Source: Pantoea septica (GTDB lineage Bacteria > Pseudomonadota > Gammaproteobacteria > Enterobacterales > Enterobacteriaceae). Taken from it: a stretch of 64,000 nucleotides of DNA. This document shows, piece after piece, positions 9,027 through 18,460 of this stretch. A program made the position numbers and the translations under genes. Location: NCBI RefSeq assembly GCF_002095575.1, contig NZ_MLJJ01000015.1, positions 39,649 through 103,648 of the forward strand, in the 5' to 3' direction. The notes beneath the pieces were generated by a model. It saw only the letters and a list, made by a program, of their open reading frames with translations. It searched no databases and was not told the DNA's origin. The first letter of the stretch is position 1; every line of letters begins with the position of its first letter.

Positions 9027-9790
9027 ACATCTTTCTCTGGGTCGATTAAAAGAAAAGGCACGAGCGTTACACAAATATTAAGGTTGTGTTAAAGCATGGC
9101 GCAGAAAGAATTAAACGAGACCTAAGCAGTAAGTCTCTCGTGGTGGAATAGTATAGGCAGAAGCTTTTTTCTATTAACAGGGCCAGCGATTTATTCAGAC
9201 TCGCGCTCAGCGCGTAATCTATCACGCCAGGTAAAGTGTCAGAGGCAAAGCGTGGTTTTTGCTTAACATCATGTAACTTTTCTGGCTAAACCCTCAGCGC
9301 TTTTAGAAGAGAAAAAGGTCACAAAGCGTTTCAGTCTGATAGCTTTATTATCACTTAGCGAAAGTTGCCTCTCCCCGGCGCCGGTTATCGGCATGGCGAT
9401 ATTCCGATAATAGCGCCTGCGATCCCCTGACAGAGGCGGCATGATTAGCTCTCCCGCCTTTATGCCGCGTAAAAGGGGTTGCAGCAAATAAATAACTCTG
9501 CGCGCAGGTCTGATTAATAAGTCTGCGGCAGAGAATTCGCAGATACTTTTGCTGCTATTTGTTAAGTCGGCATAAACAATGCCTCTGGATCTGTGCCAGC
9601 CTTTTAGGATTATTCGGAACTCTGTGCTGCCGCTTCCGGCGAGGCTTTCATTAATAACGCTGTGCGTTTTGCGCTTTTCGCCTTTCGATTGCCGGATAAA
9701 TCATTTAAGCCCTCCCCCCCTCTCTGTCAGGATGTGAGCATCAGTTCTCAACAATAGCTAATCAATAACTTTCAGTTATAAGGAGTAACG
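9027..9790. other. 764-bp non-coding gap between the glycosyltransferase cluster and ssuE
   Basis: No convincing gene is present. The minus-strand side holds a possible promoter at 9150-9177 and a leader hairpin (ACGAGA 9115-9120 / TCTCGT 9136-9141). Near the middle are overlapping inverted repeats: CCGGCGCCGG at 9375-9384, TTATCGG 9385-9391 with CCGATAA 9404-9410, and GGCGATATT 9395-9403 with AATAGCGCC 9409-9417 (one mismatch). The plus-strand side must contain the ssu promoter and its CysB/Cbl-type control sites, which I could not place. The stretch is more AT-rich than its neighbours. Confidence 0.6.
9150..9177 (-). promoter_or_regulatory. possible promoter of the glycosyltransferase-flippase cluster
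   Basis: On the minus strand a good -10 hexamer, TATACT (9150-9155), lies 16 bp downstream of a weaker -35-like TTAATA (9172-9177). Transcription would start near 9143, leaving a leader of about 117 nt before the second glycosyltransferase, with a small hairpin at its 5' end (9115-9141). No JUMPstart/ops element (core GGCGGTAG) was seen. Confidence 0.35.
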
Positions 9791-10342
9791 ATGCGAGTTA
9801 TTACGCTAGCTGGCAGCCCGCGTTTCCCGTCACGTTCGACCTCGCTGCTTACCCTGTGCCAGCGCGCGCTGGAAGCGCGCGGCGTTGAGGTGATCCCCTG
9901 GAATATCCAGAACTTTCAGCCAGACGATCTCATTAACGCGCGTTTCGATGCCCCGGCGCTGCTGGCGCTGCGCGAAGATTTGCTTGCCGCCGACGGCGTG
10001 ATCGTCGCCACGCCGGTCTATAAGGCTTCTTTCTCAGGCGCGCTGAAAACCCTGCTCGATCTGCTGCCCGAACGCGCCCTGGAGCACAAAGTGGTGTTGC
10101 CGTTGGCCAGCGGCGGCAGCGTGGCCCATATGCTCGCGGTCGATTACGCCCTGAAACCGGTGCTGAACGCGCTAAAGGCGCAGGAGATCCTGCACGGTGT
10201 GTTTGCCGAAGATCATCAGATTACCCACTACGATCGCCAGCCCGAGCTGCAGGCGGCGCTGGCGCGCCGACTGGATGAGGCGGTTGAGGCGTTCTGGCTG
10301 GCGCTGACCCGCCATCACAAACCTCTGGCACAGGCTGTTTAA
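9791..10342 (+). CDS. ssuE: NADPH-dependent FMN reductase SsuE
   Basis: SsuE makes reduced FMN for the alkanesulfonate monooxygenase SsuD, allowing growth on organosulfonates as a sulfur source. The 183-residue flavodoxin-like protein opens with VITLAGSPRFPSRS, a phosphate-binding loop of this reductase family, and has the family sequence VATPVYKASFSGALKTLLDLLP. A ribosome site (AAGGAG) precedes the ATG. It is the first gene of ssuEADCB, in the E. coli order. Regulation by CysB and Cbl under sulfate limitation is known in E. coli; no site was identified here. Confidence 0.95.
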   Translation: MRVITLAGSPRFPSRSTSLLTLCQRALEARGVEVIPWNIQNFQPDDLINARFDAPALLALREDLLAADGVIVATPVYKASFSGALKTLLDLLPERALEHKVVLPLASGGSVAHMLAVDYALKPVLNALKAQEILHGVFAEDHQITHYDRQPELQAALARRLDEAVEAFWLALTRHHKPLAQAV

Positions 10343-10356
10343 AGGAAGAAACCGAC

Positions 10357-11304
10357 ATGAAGAGCATCACCGGCTGGCTACTCGCCGCACTTGCCATGTT
10401 AAGCCTGCAAACGCAGGCGGCGGAGGCGCCCGCGCAGATTCGCATCGGCTACCAGAAAGGTTCCGTCAGCATGGTGCTGGCCAAATCGCACCGGCTACTG
10501 GAGCAGCGCTTCCCCGACACCAAAATTCAGTGGATCGAATTTCCCGCCGGTCCGCAGATGCTGGAGGCGCTAAACGTCGACAGCATCGACCTCGGCAGCA
10601 CCGGCGATATACCGCCGCTGTTCGCCCAGGCGGCGGGCGCCGATCTGCTTTACGTCGGCTCGGAGCCGCCTAAGCCGCAGGCTGAAGTGATTCTGGTGGC
10701 AAAGAACAGCCCGCTGAAAAGCGTCGCCGACCTGAAAGGCAAGAAAGTCGCCTTTCAGAAAGGCTCCAGCTCGCACAACCTGCTGCTGCGCGCCCTGCAG
10801 CGTGAAGGGTTGAGCTTTAAGGATATTCAGCCGATCTATCTGACGCCCGCCGACGCGCGCGCCGCCTTCCAGCAGGGCGACGTGGACGCCTGGGCGATCT
10901 GGGATCCTTACTATTCCGCCGCGCTGCAGCAGGGCAACGTGCGCGTGCTGGCCGACGGCAGCCAGCTCAATCTTACCGGCTCATTCTACCTGGCGACGCG
11001 CAAGTTCGCCGAGCAGAACGGCGCCTTCGTTCAACAGATGCTGGATACCTTTAGCCAGGCGGATGCGCTGACGCTCAGCCAGCGCGATCGGAGCATCGAT
11101 CTGCTCGCCGCCGCGATGGGCCTGCCGAAGCCGGTTATCGCCAGCTATCTCGATCACCGTCCGCCGACCCGTATTTCGCCGGTCAGCGCGCAAACCGCAG
11201 CGGCGCAGCAGCATACCGCCGATCTGTTCTATTCCAGCCACCTGGTGCCGGTCAAACTGACGATCGCCGATCGCATCTGGCATCCCAGCGCCCAACTTCA
11301 GTAA
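10357..11304 (+). CDS. ssuA: periplasmic aliphatic sulfonate-binding protein SsuA
   Basis: SsuA captures aliphatic sulfonates in the periplasm and delivers them to the SsuBC transporter. The 315-residue protein has a Sec signal peptide of about 21 residues (positively charged start, hydrophobic core, cleavage near TQA-AEA). The mature part shows the nitrate/sulfonate/taurine-binding fold: IRIGYQKG at its start, [15 protein letters not shown], and [14 protein letters not shown]. It lies 14 nt after ssuE. Confidence 0.95.
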   Translation: MKSITGWLLAALAMLSLQTQAAEAPAQIRIGYQKGSVSMVLAKSHRLLEQRFPDTKIQWIEFPAGPQMLEALNVDSIDLGSTGDIPPLFAQAAGADLLYVGSEPPKPQAEVILVAKNSPLKSVADLKGKKVAFQKGSSSHNLLLRALQREGLSFKDIQPIYLTPADARAAFQQGDVDAWAIWDPYYSAALQQGNVRVLADGSQLNLTGSFYLATRKFAEQNGAFVQQMLDTFSQADALTLSQRDRSIDLLAAAMGLPKPVIASYLDHRPPTRISPVSAQTAAAQQHTADLFYSSHLVPVKLTIADRIWHPSAQLQ

Positions 11305-11314
11305 GGAGCGAATA

Positions 11315-12460
11315 ATGAGCTTATCCGTATTCTGGTTTCTTCCGACGCACGGCGACGGACACTATCTCGGCACCTCGGAAGGGGCGCGCCCGGTCGACCA
11401 CGCCTACCTGCAGCAGATCGCGCAGGCCGCAGACCGCATGGGCTTCGGCGGCGTTCTCATCCCGACCGGCCGTTCGTGCGAAGACGCCTGGCTGGTCGCC
11501 GCCTCGCTGATCCCGGTAACGCAGCGCCTGCGTTTTCTGGTGGCGCTGCGCCCCGGCGTTATTTCGCCGACCCAGGCGGCGCGCCAGGCCGCGACGCTGG
11601 ATCGTCTTTCTAACGGCCGCGCGCTGTTTAATCTGGTGACCGGCGGCGATCCCGAAGAACTGGCGGGCGACGGCGTGTTTCTCGATCACCACGAGCGCTA
11701 TGTCGAGTCGGCGGAGTTCACCCGCGTCTGGCGTCGCGTGCTGGAGGGCGAAACGGTCGATTACGCCGGCAAATATGTCAAGGTGCGCGGCGCGCGTCTG
11801 CTGTTCGACCCGGTGCAGCAGCCGCGTCCGCCGCTCTGGTTCGGCGGCTCTTCTGAACCCGCGCAGGATCTGGCCGCTGAGCAGGTCGACGTCTACCTCA
11901 CCTGGGGCGAGCCGCCGGCGCTGGTGAAAGAGAAGATTGAACAGGTGCGCGCCAAAGCGGCGGCGCAGGGACGCAAGGTGCGCTTCGGCATTCGTCTGCA
12001 CGTCATCGTTCGCGAAAGCAATGATGAAGCCTGGCGCGCCGCCGATCGTCTGATCGCCCATCTCGACGACGACACCATTGCAAAGGCGCAGGCCGCATTC
12101 GCCCGCACCGACTCGGTAGGCCAGCAGCGCATGGCAGCGCTGCACAGCGGGCGCCGCGACCAGCTGGAAATCAGCCCGAACCTGTGGGCGGGCGTCGGTC
12201 TGGTGCGCGGCGGCGCCGGCACCGCGCTGGTGGGCGACGGCCCGACCGTGGCCGCGCGCATGCAGGAGTACGCCGACCTCGGCATTGAGACCTTTATTCT
12301 TTCCGGCTATCCGCATCTGGAAGAGGCGTATCGCGTCGGCGAGCTGCTCTTCCCGCATCTCGACCTGGAGGTGCCGCAGATCCCGCAACCGCGCGACGTG
12401 CAGGCATTCGGCGAAACCGTCGCCAACGATTTCCGTCCGCAAAAAGTGTCGCAGAGCTGA
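11315..12460 (+). CDS. ssuD: FMNH2-dependent alkanesulfonate monooxygenase SsuD
   Basis: SsuD cleaves alkanesulfonates to aldehyde and sulfite with reduced FMN from SsuE and oxygen. The 381-residue product is the size of E. coli SsuD and belongs to the bacterial luciferase-like TIM-barrel group. Recognisable parts are [16 protein letters not shown] at the N-terminus, TGRSCEDAW with the cysteine near residue 54, and [23 protein letters not shown]. It starts 10 nt after ssuA with the ribosome site AAGGAG. The sulfite produced can enter cysteine synthesis directly. Confidence 0.96.
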   Translation: MSLSVFWFLPTHGDGHYLGTSEGARPVDHAYLQQIAQAADRMGFGGVLIPTGRSCEDAWLVAASLIPVTQRLRFLVALRPGVISPTQAARQAATLDRLSNGRALFNLVTGGDPEELAGDGVFLDHHERYVESAEFTRVWRRVLEGETVDYAGKYVKVRGARLLFDPVQQPRPPLWFGGSSEPAQDLAAEQVDVYLTWGEPPALVKEKIEQVRAKAAAQGRKVRFGIRLHVIVRESNDEAWRAADRLIAHLDDDTIAKAQAAFARTDSVGQQRMAALHSGRRDQLEISPNLWAGVGLVRGGAGTALVGDGPTVAARMQEYADLGIETFILSGYPHLEEAYRVGELLFPHLDLEVPQIPQPRDVQAFGETVANDFRPQKVSQS

Positions 12461-12470
12461 GAGAGAGATC

Positions 12471-13262
12471 ATGGCGAAAACCACTAAACGCATTACCAAC
12501 CAGCTGGTGCCCTGGATTTTCCCGGCGCTGCTGGTGGCGATCTGGCAAATTGCCTCCCAGACCGGGCTGCTGTCGACGCGCATTCTGCCCTCGCCGGAAA
12601 ATATCGTCATTACCTTCTGGCATCTGGCCGCCAGCGGCGAGCTGTGGCAGCACCTCGCCATCAGCGGCTGGCGCGCGCTGATCGGCTTTAGCATCGGCGG
12701 CTCCATCGGGCTGATGCTGGGGCTGATCACCGGCACCTCGCGCCTTGGCGAGCGCCTGCTCGATACCTCGGTGCAGATGCTGCGCAACGTGCCGCATCTG
12801 GCGCTGATCCCGCTGGTGATCCTCTGGTTCGGCATCGACGAAGCGGCGAAGATTTTTCTGGTGGCGCTCGGCACGCTGTTTCCCATCTACCTCAATACCT
12901 ACCACGGCATTCGCAATATCGATCGCGGCCTGGTGGAGATGGCGCGCAGCTACGGCCTTTCGGGCTGGAGCCTGTTTATTCAGGTGATCCTGCCCGGCGC
13001 CCTGCCCTCGATTATGGTCGGCGTGCGTTTCGCGCTCGGCCTGATGTGGCTGACGCTGATCGTCGCCGAGACCATTTCCGCCAATTCGGGCATCGGCTAT
13101 CTGGCGATGAACGCGCGTGAATTTCTGCAAACCGACGTGGTGGTGGTGGCGATTATTCTTTACGCCCTGCTCGGCAAACTGGCGGATGTCGCCGCCCTGC
13201 TGCTGGAGCGCATCTGGCTGCGCTGGCATCCAGCCTGGCAACTGAAGGAGGAGAACGCATGA
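12471..13262 (+). CDS. ssuC: sulfonate ABC transporter permease SsuC
   Basis: A 263-residue inner-membrane permease with about six transmembrane spans and the binding-protein-dependent permease (EAA) loop around [22 protein letters not shown]. It forms the channel for sulfonates with SsuB. The open frame runs back into ssuD, but ATG 12471 is preceded by GAGAGAG and gives the family N-terminus. Its stop overlaps the ssuB start (ATGA), implying coupled translation. Confidence 0.95.
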   Translation: MAKTTKRITNQLVPWIFPALLVAIWQIASQTGLLSTRILPSPENIVITFWHLAASGELWQHLAISGWRALIGFSIGGSIGLMLGLITGTSRLGERLLDTSVQMLRNVPHLALIPLVILWFGIDEAAKIFLVALGTLFPIYLNTYHGIRNIDRGLVEMARSYGLSGWSLFIQVILPGALPSIMVGVRFALGLMWLTLIVAETISANSGIGYLAMNAREFLQTDVVVVAIILYALLGKLADVAALLLERIWLRWHPAWQLKEENA

Positions 13263-14047
13263 GCACTTCACTCTCTCCGGCGCGGCTCAACGCCGGCACG
13301 CCGGTCGGCGTCAACGGCGTCAGCAAGCAGTACGGCAGCCGCACCATCCTGAATCATATCGATCTGCATATTCCTTCCGGCCAGTTTGTCGCGGTGGTCG
13401 GCCGCAGCGGCTGCGGCAAGAGCACGCTGCTGCGCCTGCTGGCGGGGCTGGAGCAGACCACGCAGGGCGAGCTGTTGGCGGGCAACGCGCCGCTGCACAC
13501 CGCGCGCGAAGATACCCGTCTGATGTTTCAGGACGCGCGTTTGCTGCCGTGGAAGCGGGTTATCGATAATGTCGGTCTCGGCCTGAAGGGTCGCGAGTGG
13601 CGCAGCGCGGCGCTCGAGGCGCTGGAGGCGGTGGGGCTGGCGGAGCGCGCCCATGAGTGGCCCGCTGCGCTCTCCGGCGGACAAAAGCAGCGCGTGGCGC
13701 TGGCGCGCGCGCTGATCCACCGTCCGGGTCTGCTGCTGCTCGACGAGCCGCTCGGCGCGCTTGACGCGCTGACGCGTATTGAAATGCAGGGGCTGATAGA
13801 GTCGTTATGGCAGCAGCACCATTTTACCGTACTGCTGGTTACGCATGACGTCAGCGAGGCCGTCGCGATGGCGGATCGCGTGCTGCTGATCGAAGAGGGT
13901 CAGATTGGGCTCGATTTGCTGGTGGATTTGCCGCGTCCGCGCCGTCGCGGGTCGGTCAGGCTGGCGGAGCTGGAGGCGGAGGTGCTGGATCGCGTGATGC
14001 GCCGCAGCGAAAGCGAGCAGCCGGCGCGCTACGCCCACCAGCGCTAA
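13259..14047 (+). CDS. ssuB: sulfonate ABC transporter ATPase SsuB
   Basis: The ATP-binding subunit of the sulfonate importer. The 262-residue protein has Walker [10 protein letters not shown] (48-56), signature [15 protein letters not shown] and Walker [13 protein letters not shown] followed by the H-loop VTHD. It is the last gene of the operon and is convergent with pepN; the gap holds the nested palindrome at 14078-14188 and a hairpin terminator at 14210-14232. Confidence 0.95.
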   Translation: MSTSLSPARLNAGTPVGVNGVSKQYGSRTILNHIDLHIPSGQFVAVVGRSGCGKSTLLRLLAGLEQTTQGELLAGNAPLHTAREDTRLMFQDARLLPWKRVIDNVGLGLKGREWRSAALEALEAVGLAERAHEWPAALSGGQKQRVALARALIHRPGLLLLDEPLGALDALTRIEMQGLIESLWQQHHFTVLLVTHDVSEAVAMADRVLLIEEGQIGLDLLVDLPRPRRRGSVRLAELEAEVLDRVMRRSESEQPARYAHQR

Positions 14048-14077
14048 AAAGAGTTGGTAACACCGGGATCAGATGAC

Positions 14078-14188
14078 AACGCGGGTAGCAGGGACCGATC
14101 GCAAAGTCGCTCAAGGCATCCTTGCGCGCTCGTCCCGCGACATCCCTGTCGCGGGACGCTTTGCTCTCCGGTCTCTGCTACCCGCGTT
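14078..14188. repeat. nested palindromic, cloverleaf-like element
   Basis: A 111-bp structure of stacked inverted repeats. Outer arms of 20 bp (14078-14097 and 14169-14188) pair at 19 of 20 positions and contain GCGGGTAGCAG/CTGCTACCCGC. Inside, GCAAAG (14101-14106) pairs with CTTTGC (14159-14164). The junction carries two hairpins: CAAGG-cat-CCTTG (14112-14124) and a perfect 12-bp stem CGTCCCGCGACA/TGTCGCGGGACG (14131-14142 and 14147-14158) with a 4-base loop. There is no reading frame, no clear target-site duplication and no T-run. It may be a dispersed non-autonomous repeat or a terminator-like structure. No second copy was noticed in this window. Confidence 0.8.
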
Positions 14189-14209
14189 TTATACTTTTCT
14201 GCGGCCTGT

Positions 14210-14232
14210 AAGGCGGGAATATTTCCCGCCTT
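14210..14232. terminator. bidirectional hairpin terminator between ssuB and pepN
   Basis: A perfect 10-bp stem AAGGCGGGAA/TTCCCGCCTT (14210-14219 and 14223-14232) with loop TAT sits 6 nt from the pepN stop. Its symmetric ends (AAGG and CCTT) could serve both converging transcripts. T-runs are short. Confidence 0.65.
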
Positions 14233-14238
14233 TGCCAT

Positions 14239-16854
14239 TTAAGCGTTCAGCGCGCGGGTAATCTTCTCATAAAGATCGCCCGACAGCTTATCCAGCCCCT
14301 GCAGCGTTTCCAGCGTCTGACGCATCAGCGCCTGACGGTCGGCGTCGTAGCGCTTCAGGCGAATCAGCGGCTCGATCATACGCGCCGCCACCTGCGGGTT
14401 GCGGGTATTAAGATCGGTCAGCATCTCCACCAGGAACTGATAGCCGCTGCCGTCTTTGGCGTGGAACGCTGCCGGGTTGCCGGAGACGAACGCGCCGATC
14501 AGCGCGCGGATGCGGTTAGGGTTGCTCATGGTGAACGAGCGATGATGCAGCAGCTCGCGCACCTTCTGCAAGACGTCCGGCGACGGGCTGGTGGCCTGCA
14601 GCATTAACCATTTATCCATGACCAGGCCATCGCGATGCCAGCGCTCGTCGTAGTGCGCCAGCAGCGCGCCGCGGCACGGCAGCTGTGCCGCCACCGACGA
14701 CGCCAGCGCCGCCAGCGCGTCCGTCATATTGTTCGCCTGCTGATACTGCGTCTGCACCAGCCTGTCCGCCAGCGTTGTTTCGCCAAAGGCCAGATAGTAC
14801 AGGCAGATATTCTTCAGCGCGCGCTGCCCCATCGCATCGTGCTCGATGCGGTACTCGCCCTGCTGATTAGCGTTGTAGACGGCATAAAACTCGTCCGCCA
14901 GCTCGGTGGCCAGCGTGCGCACCAGCGCCTCGCGCACCACCGTAATCGCCTGCGGATCGATCACCTCGAACAGCTCGGCAATCTCGTTCTCGCCCGGCAG
15001 CGTCAGAATCTGCGCGGTCAGCGCCGGATCGCGCCCTTCGTCCAGCAGCACCGCGCGGAAAGCGTCGGCAACGTGCAGCGGCAGCGACAGCGGCTGGCCC
15101 TGCTGATGGCGCGCCACGTTAAGGCGGATATAGGTGGCCAGCAGACTCTGCGCCGCATCCCAGCGTGCAAAGTCGTTGCGCGCATGGCGCATCAGGAAGG
15201 TGAGCTGAGCATCGCTCCATTTATAATCCAGCTTCACCGGCGCGGAGAATTCGCGCAGCAGCGACGGCACCGGCTGGAAGTAGACGTTATCGAAGATAAA
15301 GGTCTGGAACTCCTCGGTCACGTTCAGCACATGATGCACCGGATGGCCGTTATGCTGCAGCGGAATCACCTTGCCTTCGCCGTCATAGAGTTCGATATCG
15401 AGCGGAATATGCAGCGGCAGCTTCTCTTTCTGGTCGGCGGTCGGCGGCGTGTGCTGCGTGACGTGCAGCGTGTACTGCTCCAGCTCGGGGTTGTAGTCAT
15501 CGCGCACCGTCAGCACTGGCGTGCCGCTCTGGCTGTACCAGCGGCGGAACTGCGACAGATCGACATTCGAGGCATCTTCCATCGCCTGCACGAAGTCGTC
15601 GCAGGTCGCCGCACTGCCGTCGTGGCGCTCAAAGTAGAGCTGCATGCCTTTCTGGAAGTTCTCTTCGCCGAGCAGCGTGTGCATCATGCGGATCACTTCC
15701 GATCCCTTTTCGTAAACGGTCAGGGTATAGAAGTTATTCATCTCCATCACCTGATCCGGGCGGATCGGGTGCGCCATCGGGCTGGCGTCCTCGGCGAACT
15801 GCGCGCCGCGCATCACGCGCACGTTATCGATGCGGTTGACCGCGCGCGAGCCGAGATCGGAGCTGAACTCCTGATCGCGGAATACCGTCAGCCCCTCTTT
15901 CAGGCTGAGCTGGAACCAGTCGCGGCAGGTGACGCGGTTGCCGGTCCAGTTGTGAAAGTATTCATGGCCGATTACCGCTTCGATGCCGAGATAGTCTTTG
16001 TCGGTCGCGGTTTCCGCCTTCGCCAGCACATATTTGGCGTTAAAGACGTTCAGGCCTTTGTTCTCCATCGCGCCCATATTGAAGAAGTCGACGGCGACAA
16101 TCATAAAGATGTCGAGATCGTACTCGAGGCCGAAGCGCTCCTCATCCCACTTCATGCTGTTTTTCAGCGAGGTCATCGCCCAGTCGGCGCGATCCAGGTT
16201 GCCGCGATCGACGAAGATCTCCAGCGCCACGTCGCGGCCGGAACGGGTTTTGAAACTGTCGCGCAGCACGTCGAAATCGCCCGCCACCAGCGCAAAGAGA
16301 TAGCAGGGTTTCGGGAAGGGATCCTGCCATTTCACCCAGTGCTTGCCCTGCTCCGCTTTGCCGCCGTCGATGCGGTTGCCGTTGGAGAGCAGATAGGGGT
16401 AGCGCGCCTCGTCGGCGATAATGGTAGTGGTGAAGCGCGCCAGCACGTCCGGGCGGTCCAGATACCAGGTAATATGGCGGAAACCTTCGGCTTCGCACTG
16501 GGTACAGAGCGCTTCCCCAGACTGATAAAGCCCTTCCAGCGCGGTATTTTTATCAGGATGGATATCGTTGACGATCTTAAGCTGAAACTGCTCCGGCAGC
16601 TGGCTCAGCACCAGCGCGCCCTCTTCCTGACGGTACGCGCTCCACGGCAAGCCATCCACTTCAATGGCGATCAGGGTTAACGCTTCGCCATCGAGGCGCA
16701 GCTCAGCCTGCGCGTCGCCGAGACGTTTAACCTGACTGACGGCGGTGACGCGCGTCGTCGCGGCGTCGAGCGCAAAGGTCAGGTCGATGTCGGTGATGGT
16801 GTAATCCGGCGCACGATAGTCGTGGCGATATTTAATGTGGTGCTGTTGCGTCAT
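14239..16854 (-). CDS. pepN: aminopeptidase N
   Basis: PepN is the main cytoplasmic M1-family zinc aminopeptidase and removes N-terminal residues from peptides. The 871-residue product matches E. coli (870). It shows the GAMEN exopeptidase motif (near 261-265), the zinc motif HEYFHNWTGNRV (HEXXH near 297) and the following KEGLT with the third zinc-ligand glutamate. It is divergent from pncB across a 241-bp gap. Confidence 0.97.
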   Translation of the reverse strand: MTQQHHIKYRHDYRAPDYTITDIDLTFALDAATTRVTAVSQVKRLGDAQAELRLDGEALTLIAIEVDGLPWSAYRQEEGALVLSQLPEQFQLKIVNDIHPDKNTALEGLYQSGEALCTQCEAEGFRHITWYLDRPDVLARFTTTIIADEARYPYLLSNGNRIDGGKAEQGKHWVKWQDPFPKPCYLFALVAGDFDVLRDSFKTRSGRDVALEIFVDRGNLDRADWAMTSLKNSMKWDEERFGLEYDLDIFMIVAVDFFNMGAMENKGLNVFNAKYVLAKAETATDKDYLGIEAVIGHEYFHNWTGNRVTCRDWFQLSLKEGLTVFRDQEFSSDLGSRAVNRIDNVRVMRGAQFAEDASPMAHPIRPDQVMEMNNFYTLTVYEKGSEVIRMMHTLLGEENFQKGMQLYFERHDGSAATCDDFVQAMEDASNVDLSQFRRWYSQSGTPVLTVRDDYNPELEQYTLHVTQHTPPTADQKEKLPLHIPLDIELYDGEGKVIPLQHNGHPVHHVLNVTEEFQTFIFDNVYFQPVPSLLREFSAPVKLDYKWSDAQLTFLMRHARNDFARWDAAQSLLATYIRLNVARHQQGQPLSLPLHVADAFRAVLLDEGRDPALTAQILTLPGENEIAELFEVIDPQAITVVREALVRTLATELADEFYAVYNANQQGEYRIEHDAMGQRALKNICLYYLAFGETTLADRLVQTQYQQANNMTDALAALASSVAAQLPCRGALLAHYDERWHRDGLVMDKWLMLQATSPSPDVLQKVRELLHHRSFTMSNPNRIRALIGAFVSGNPAAFHAKDGSGYQFLVEMLTDLNTRNPQVAARMIEPLIRLKRYDADRQALMRQTLETLQGLDKLSGDLYEKITRALNA

Positions 16855-17095
16855 ATTCCGTCTCGCATTGTTATAGGTTTACCGCCAAAGTCTAAGCGCG
16901 TTGCCTTTAGCTTGCCATGCACAATGCGCATCGCGGCGTAAATAGCTACAATTCATTAACAACGGCACGTTTTAACCTCGACCTGCGGGCTTGAAATATG
17001 CTGTGATCGGTCGCAGTTACTGATTTATACTCCTGCGTCTTTATGACTCTCACACACCGGGCTCTGCGCCGCCGAACAGGATGCTGAAACGCACC

Positions 17096-18301
17096 ATGAC
17101 AGGACATGCTTCCCCGATACTGACCTCCCTGCTGGATACTGACGCCTACAAGCTTCATATGCAGCAAGCCGTATTCCACCGTTATCACGATGTCACGGTG
17201 GCGGCTGAGTTTCGTTGCCGCGGCGACGATCTGCTCGGTCTCTATGCGAACGAGATTCGCGAGGCCATTAACGCCATGCAGACGCTAGCGCTGACCGATG
17301 ACGAACATACGTATCTCTCTAGCCTGCCCTTCTTCCACGCCGACTACCTTAACTGGCTGCGCGATTTTCGTTATAACCCCGACCAGGTGCAGGTGCGCAA
17401 CCGCGATGGCCATCTCGCTATTCGCATCACCGGGCCCTGGCGCGAAGTGATTTTATGGGAGGTGCCGCTGCTGGCGCTGATCAGCGAAGTGGTGCATCGT
17501 CACCGCTCGCCGCTGGTGAGCGCGCAGCAGGCGGTCGACCATCTGCAGCAGAAGCTGAGCGCTTTCCGCCGCGACGTCGCCGACATCGATATGTCGCGCT
17601 TTCGCCTGATGGATTTCGGCACCCGCCGCCGTTTCTCGCAGGAGGTGCAGCAGGCCATCGTCGCCACCCTGAAGCAGGACTTCCCCTGGCTAATCGGCAC
17701 CAGCAACTACGATCTGGCACGCCGCCTGGCGCTGACGCCGGTCGGCACCCAGGCGCACGAATGGTTTCAGGCTTTTCAGCAGATTAGCCCGGTGCTGGCC
17801 AACAGCCAGCGTGCGGCGCTGCAGGCGTGGCTCGACGAGTATGACGGACAGTTGGGCATCGCGCTCACCGACTGCATCGCGATGGACGCCTTCCTGCGCG
17901 ACTTCGGCGTCAATTTCGCCAGTCGCTATCAGGGACTACGCCACGATTCAGGGGACCCCGTCGAGTGGGGCGAAAAGGCGCTGGGCCACTATGAAAAGCT
18001 GGGCATCGATCCGCACAGCAAAACCCTGGTCTTTTCCGACAATCTCGATCTGGATAAGGCGCTGGCGCTCTATCGTCACTTCGGCCAGCGCACCAACGTC
18101 GTCTTTGGCATCGGCACCCGCCTGACCTGCGATATACCCGGCGTCAGGCCGCTCAATATCGTGATCAAACTGGTAGAGTGCAACGGCAAGCCGGTGGCGA
18201 AACTGTCTGACAGTCCAGGCAAAACCATCTGTCAGGATCAGGCCTTTGTCCGCGCCCTGCGCAAAGCTTTCGATCTGCCACTGGTTAAAAAAGCCAGCTA
18301 A
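17096..18301 (+). CDS. pncB: nicotinate phosphoribosyltransferase
   Basis: PncB converts nicotinate and PRPP to nicotinate mononucleotide, the entry step of the NAD salvage pathway. The 401-residue product carries [17 protein letters not shown] near the N-terminus, [34 protein letters not shown] and the closing KLSDSPGKT. The start at 17096 (MTGHASPIL) agrees with E. coli; an in-frame ATG 5 codons upstream cannot be excluded, as neither has an ideally spaced ribosome site. A possible -10 (TATACT, 17026-17031) lies upstream. No NadR box was recognised. Confidence 0.95.
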   Translation: MTGHASPILTSLLDTDAYKLHMQQAVFHRYHDVTVAAEFRCRGDDLLGLYANEIREAINAMQTLALTDDEHTYLSSLPFFHADYLNWLRDFRYNPDQVQVRNRDGHLAIRITGPWREVILWEVPLLALISEVVHRHRSPLVSAQQAVDHLQQKLSAFRRDVADIDMSRFRLMDFGTRRRFSQEVQQAIVATLKQDFPWLIGTSNYDLARRLALTPVGTQAHEWFQAFQQISPVLANSQRAALQAWLDEYDGQLGIALTDCIAMDAFLRDFGVNFASRYQGLRHDSGDPVEWGEKALGHYEKLGIDPHSKTLVFSDNLDLDKALALYRHFGQRTNVVFGIGTRLTCDIPGVRPLNIVIKLVECNGKPVAKLSDSPGKTICQDQAFVRALRKAFDLPLVKKAS

Positions 18302-18460
18302 TCCTCGCGTTATCGGGGCGTTGATGCGCCCCGCTTCTGCTGTAATAAATCTGCCGTCCCGCCGGATTTTGCTTGTTTCCTTGCGACTCGCAAGTAACAT
18401 AGCAACACCCCGGTGTGGGGAGATTGTTTAAACTCACTTCTTCTATATAGAGAGATATTT

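Noticed and set aside
9027..9400. JUMPstart/ops element for the glycosyltransferase cluster
   Set aside because: The GGCGGTAG core was not found upstream of the cluster.
9269..9487. 72-codon minus-strand frame in the 9027-9790 gap
   Set aside because: No ribosome site, no domain, atypical composition; more likely non-coding sequence with palindromes.
14044..14261. Three short frames across the nested palindrome
   Set aside because: They arise from the inverted-repeat sequence and have no ribosome site or known homologue.
14635..16680. 681-codon plus-strand frame opposite pepN
   Set aside because: A shadow of pepN with His/Arg/Gln-rich low-quality sequence; the pepN strand has intact catalytic motifs.
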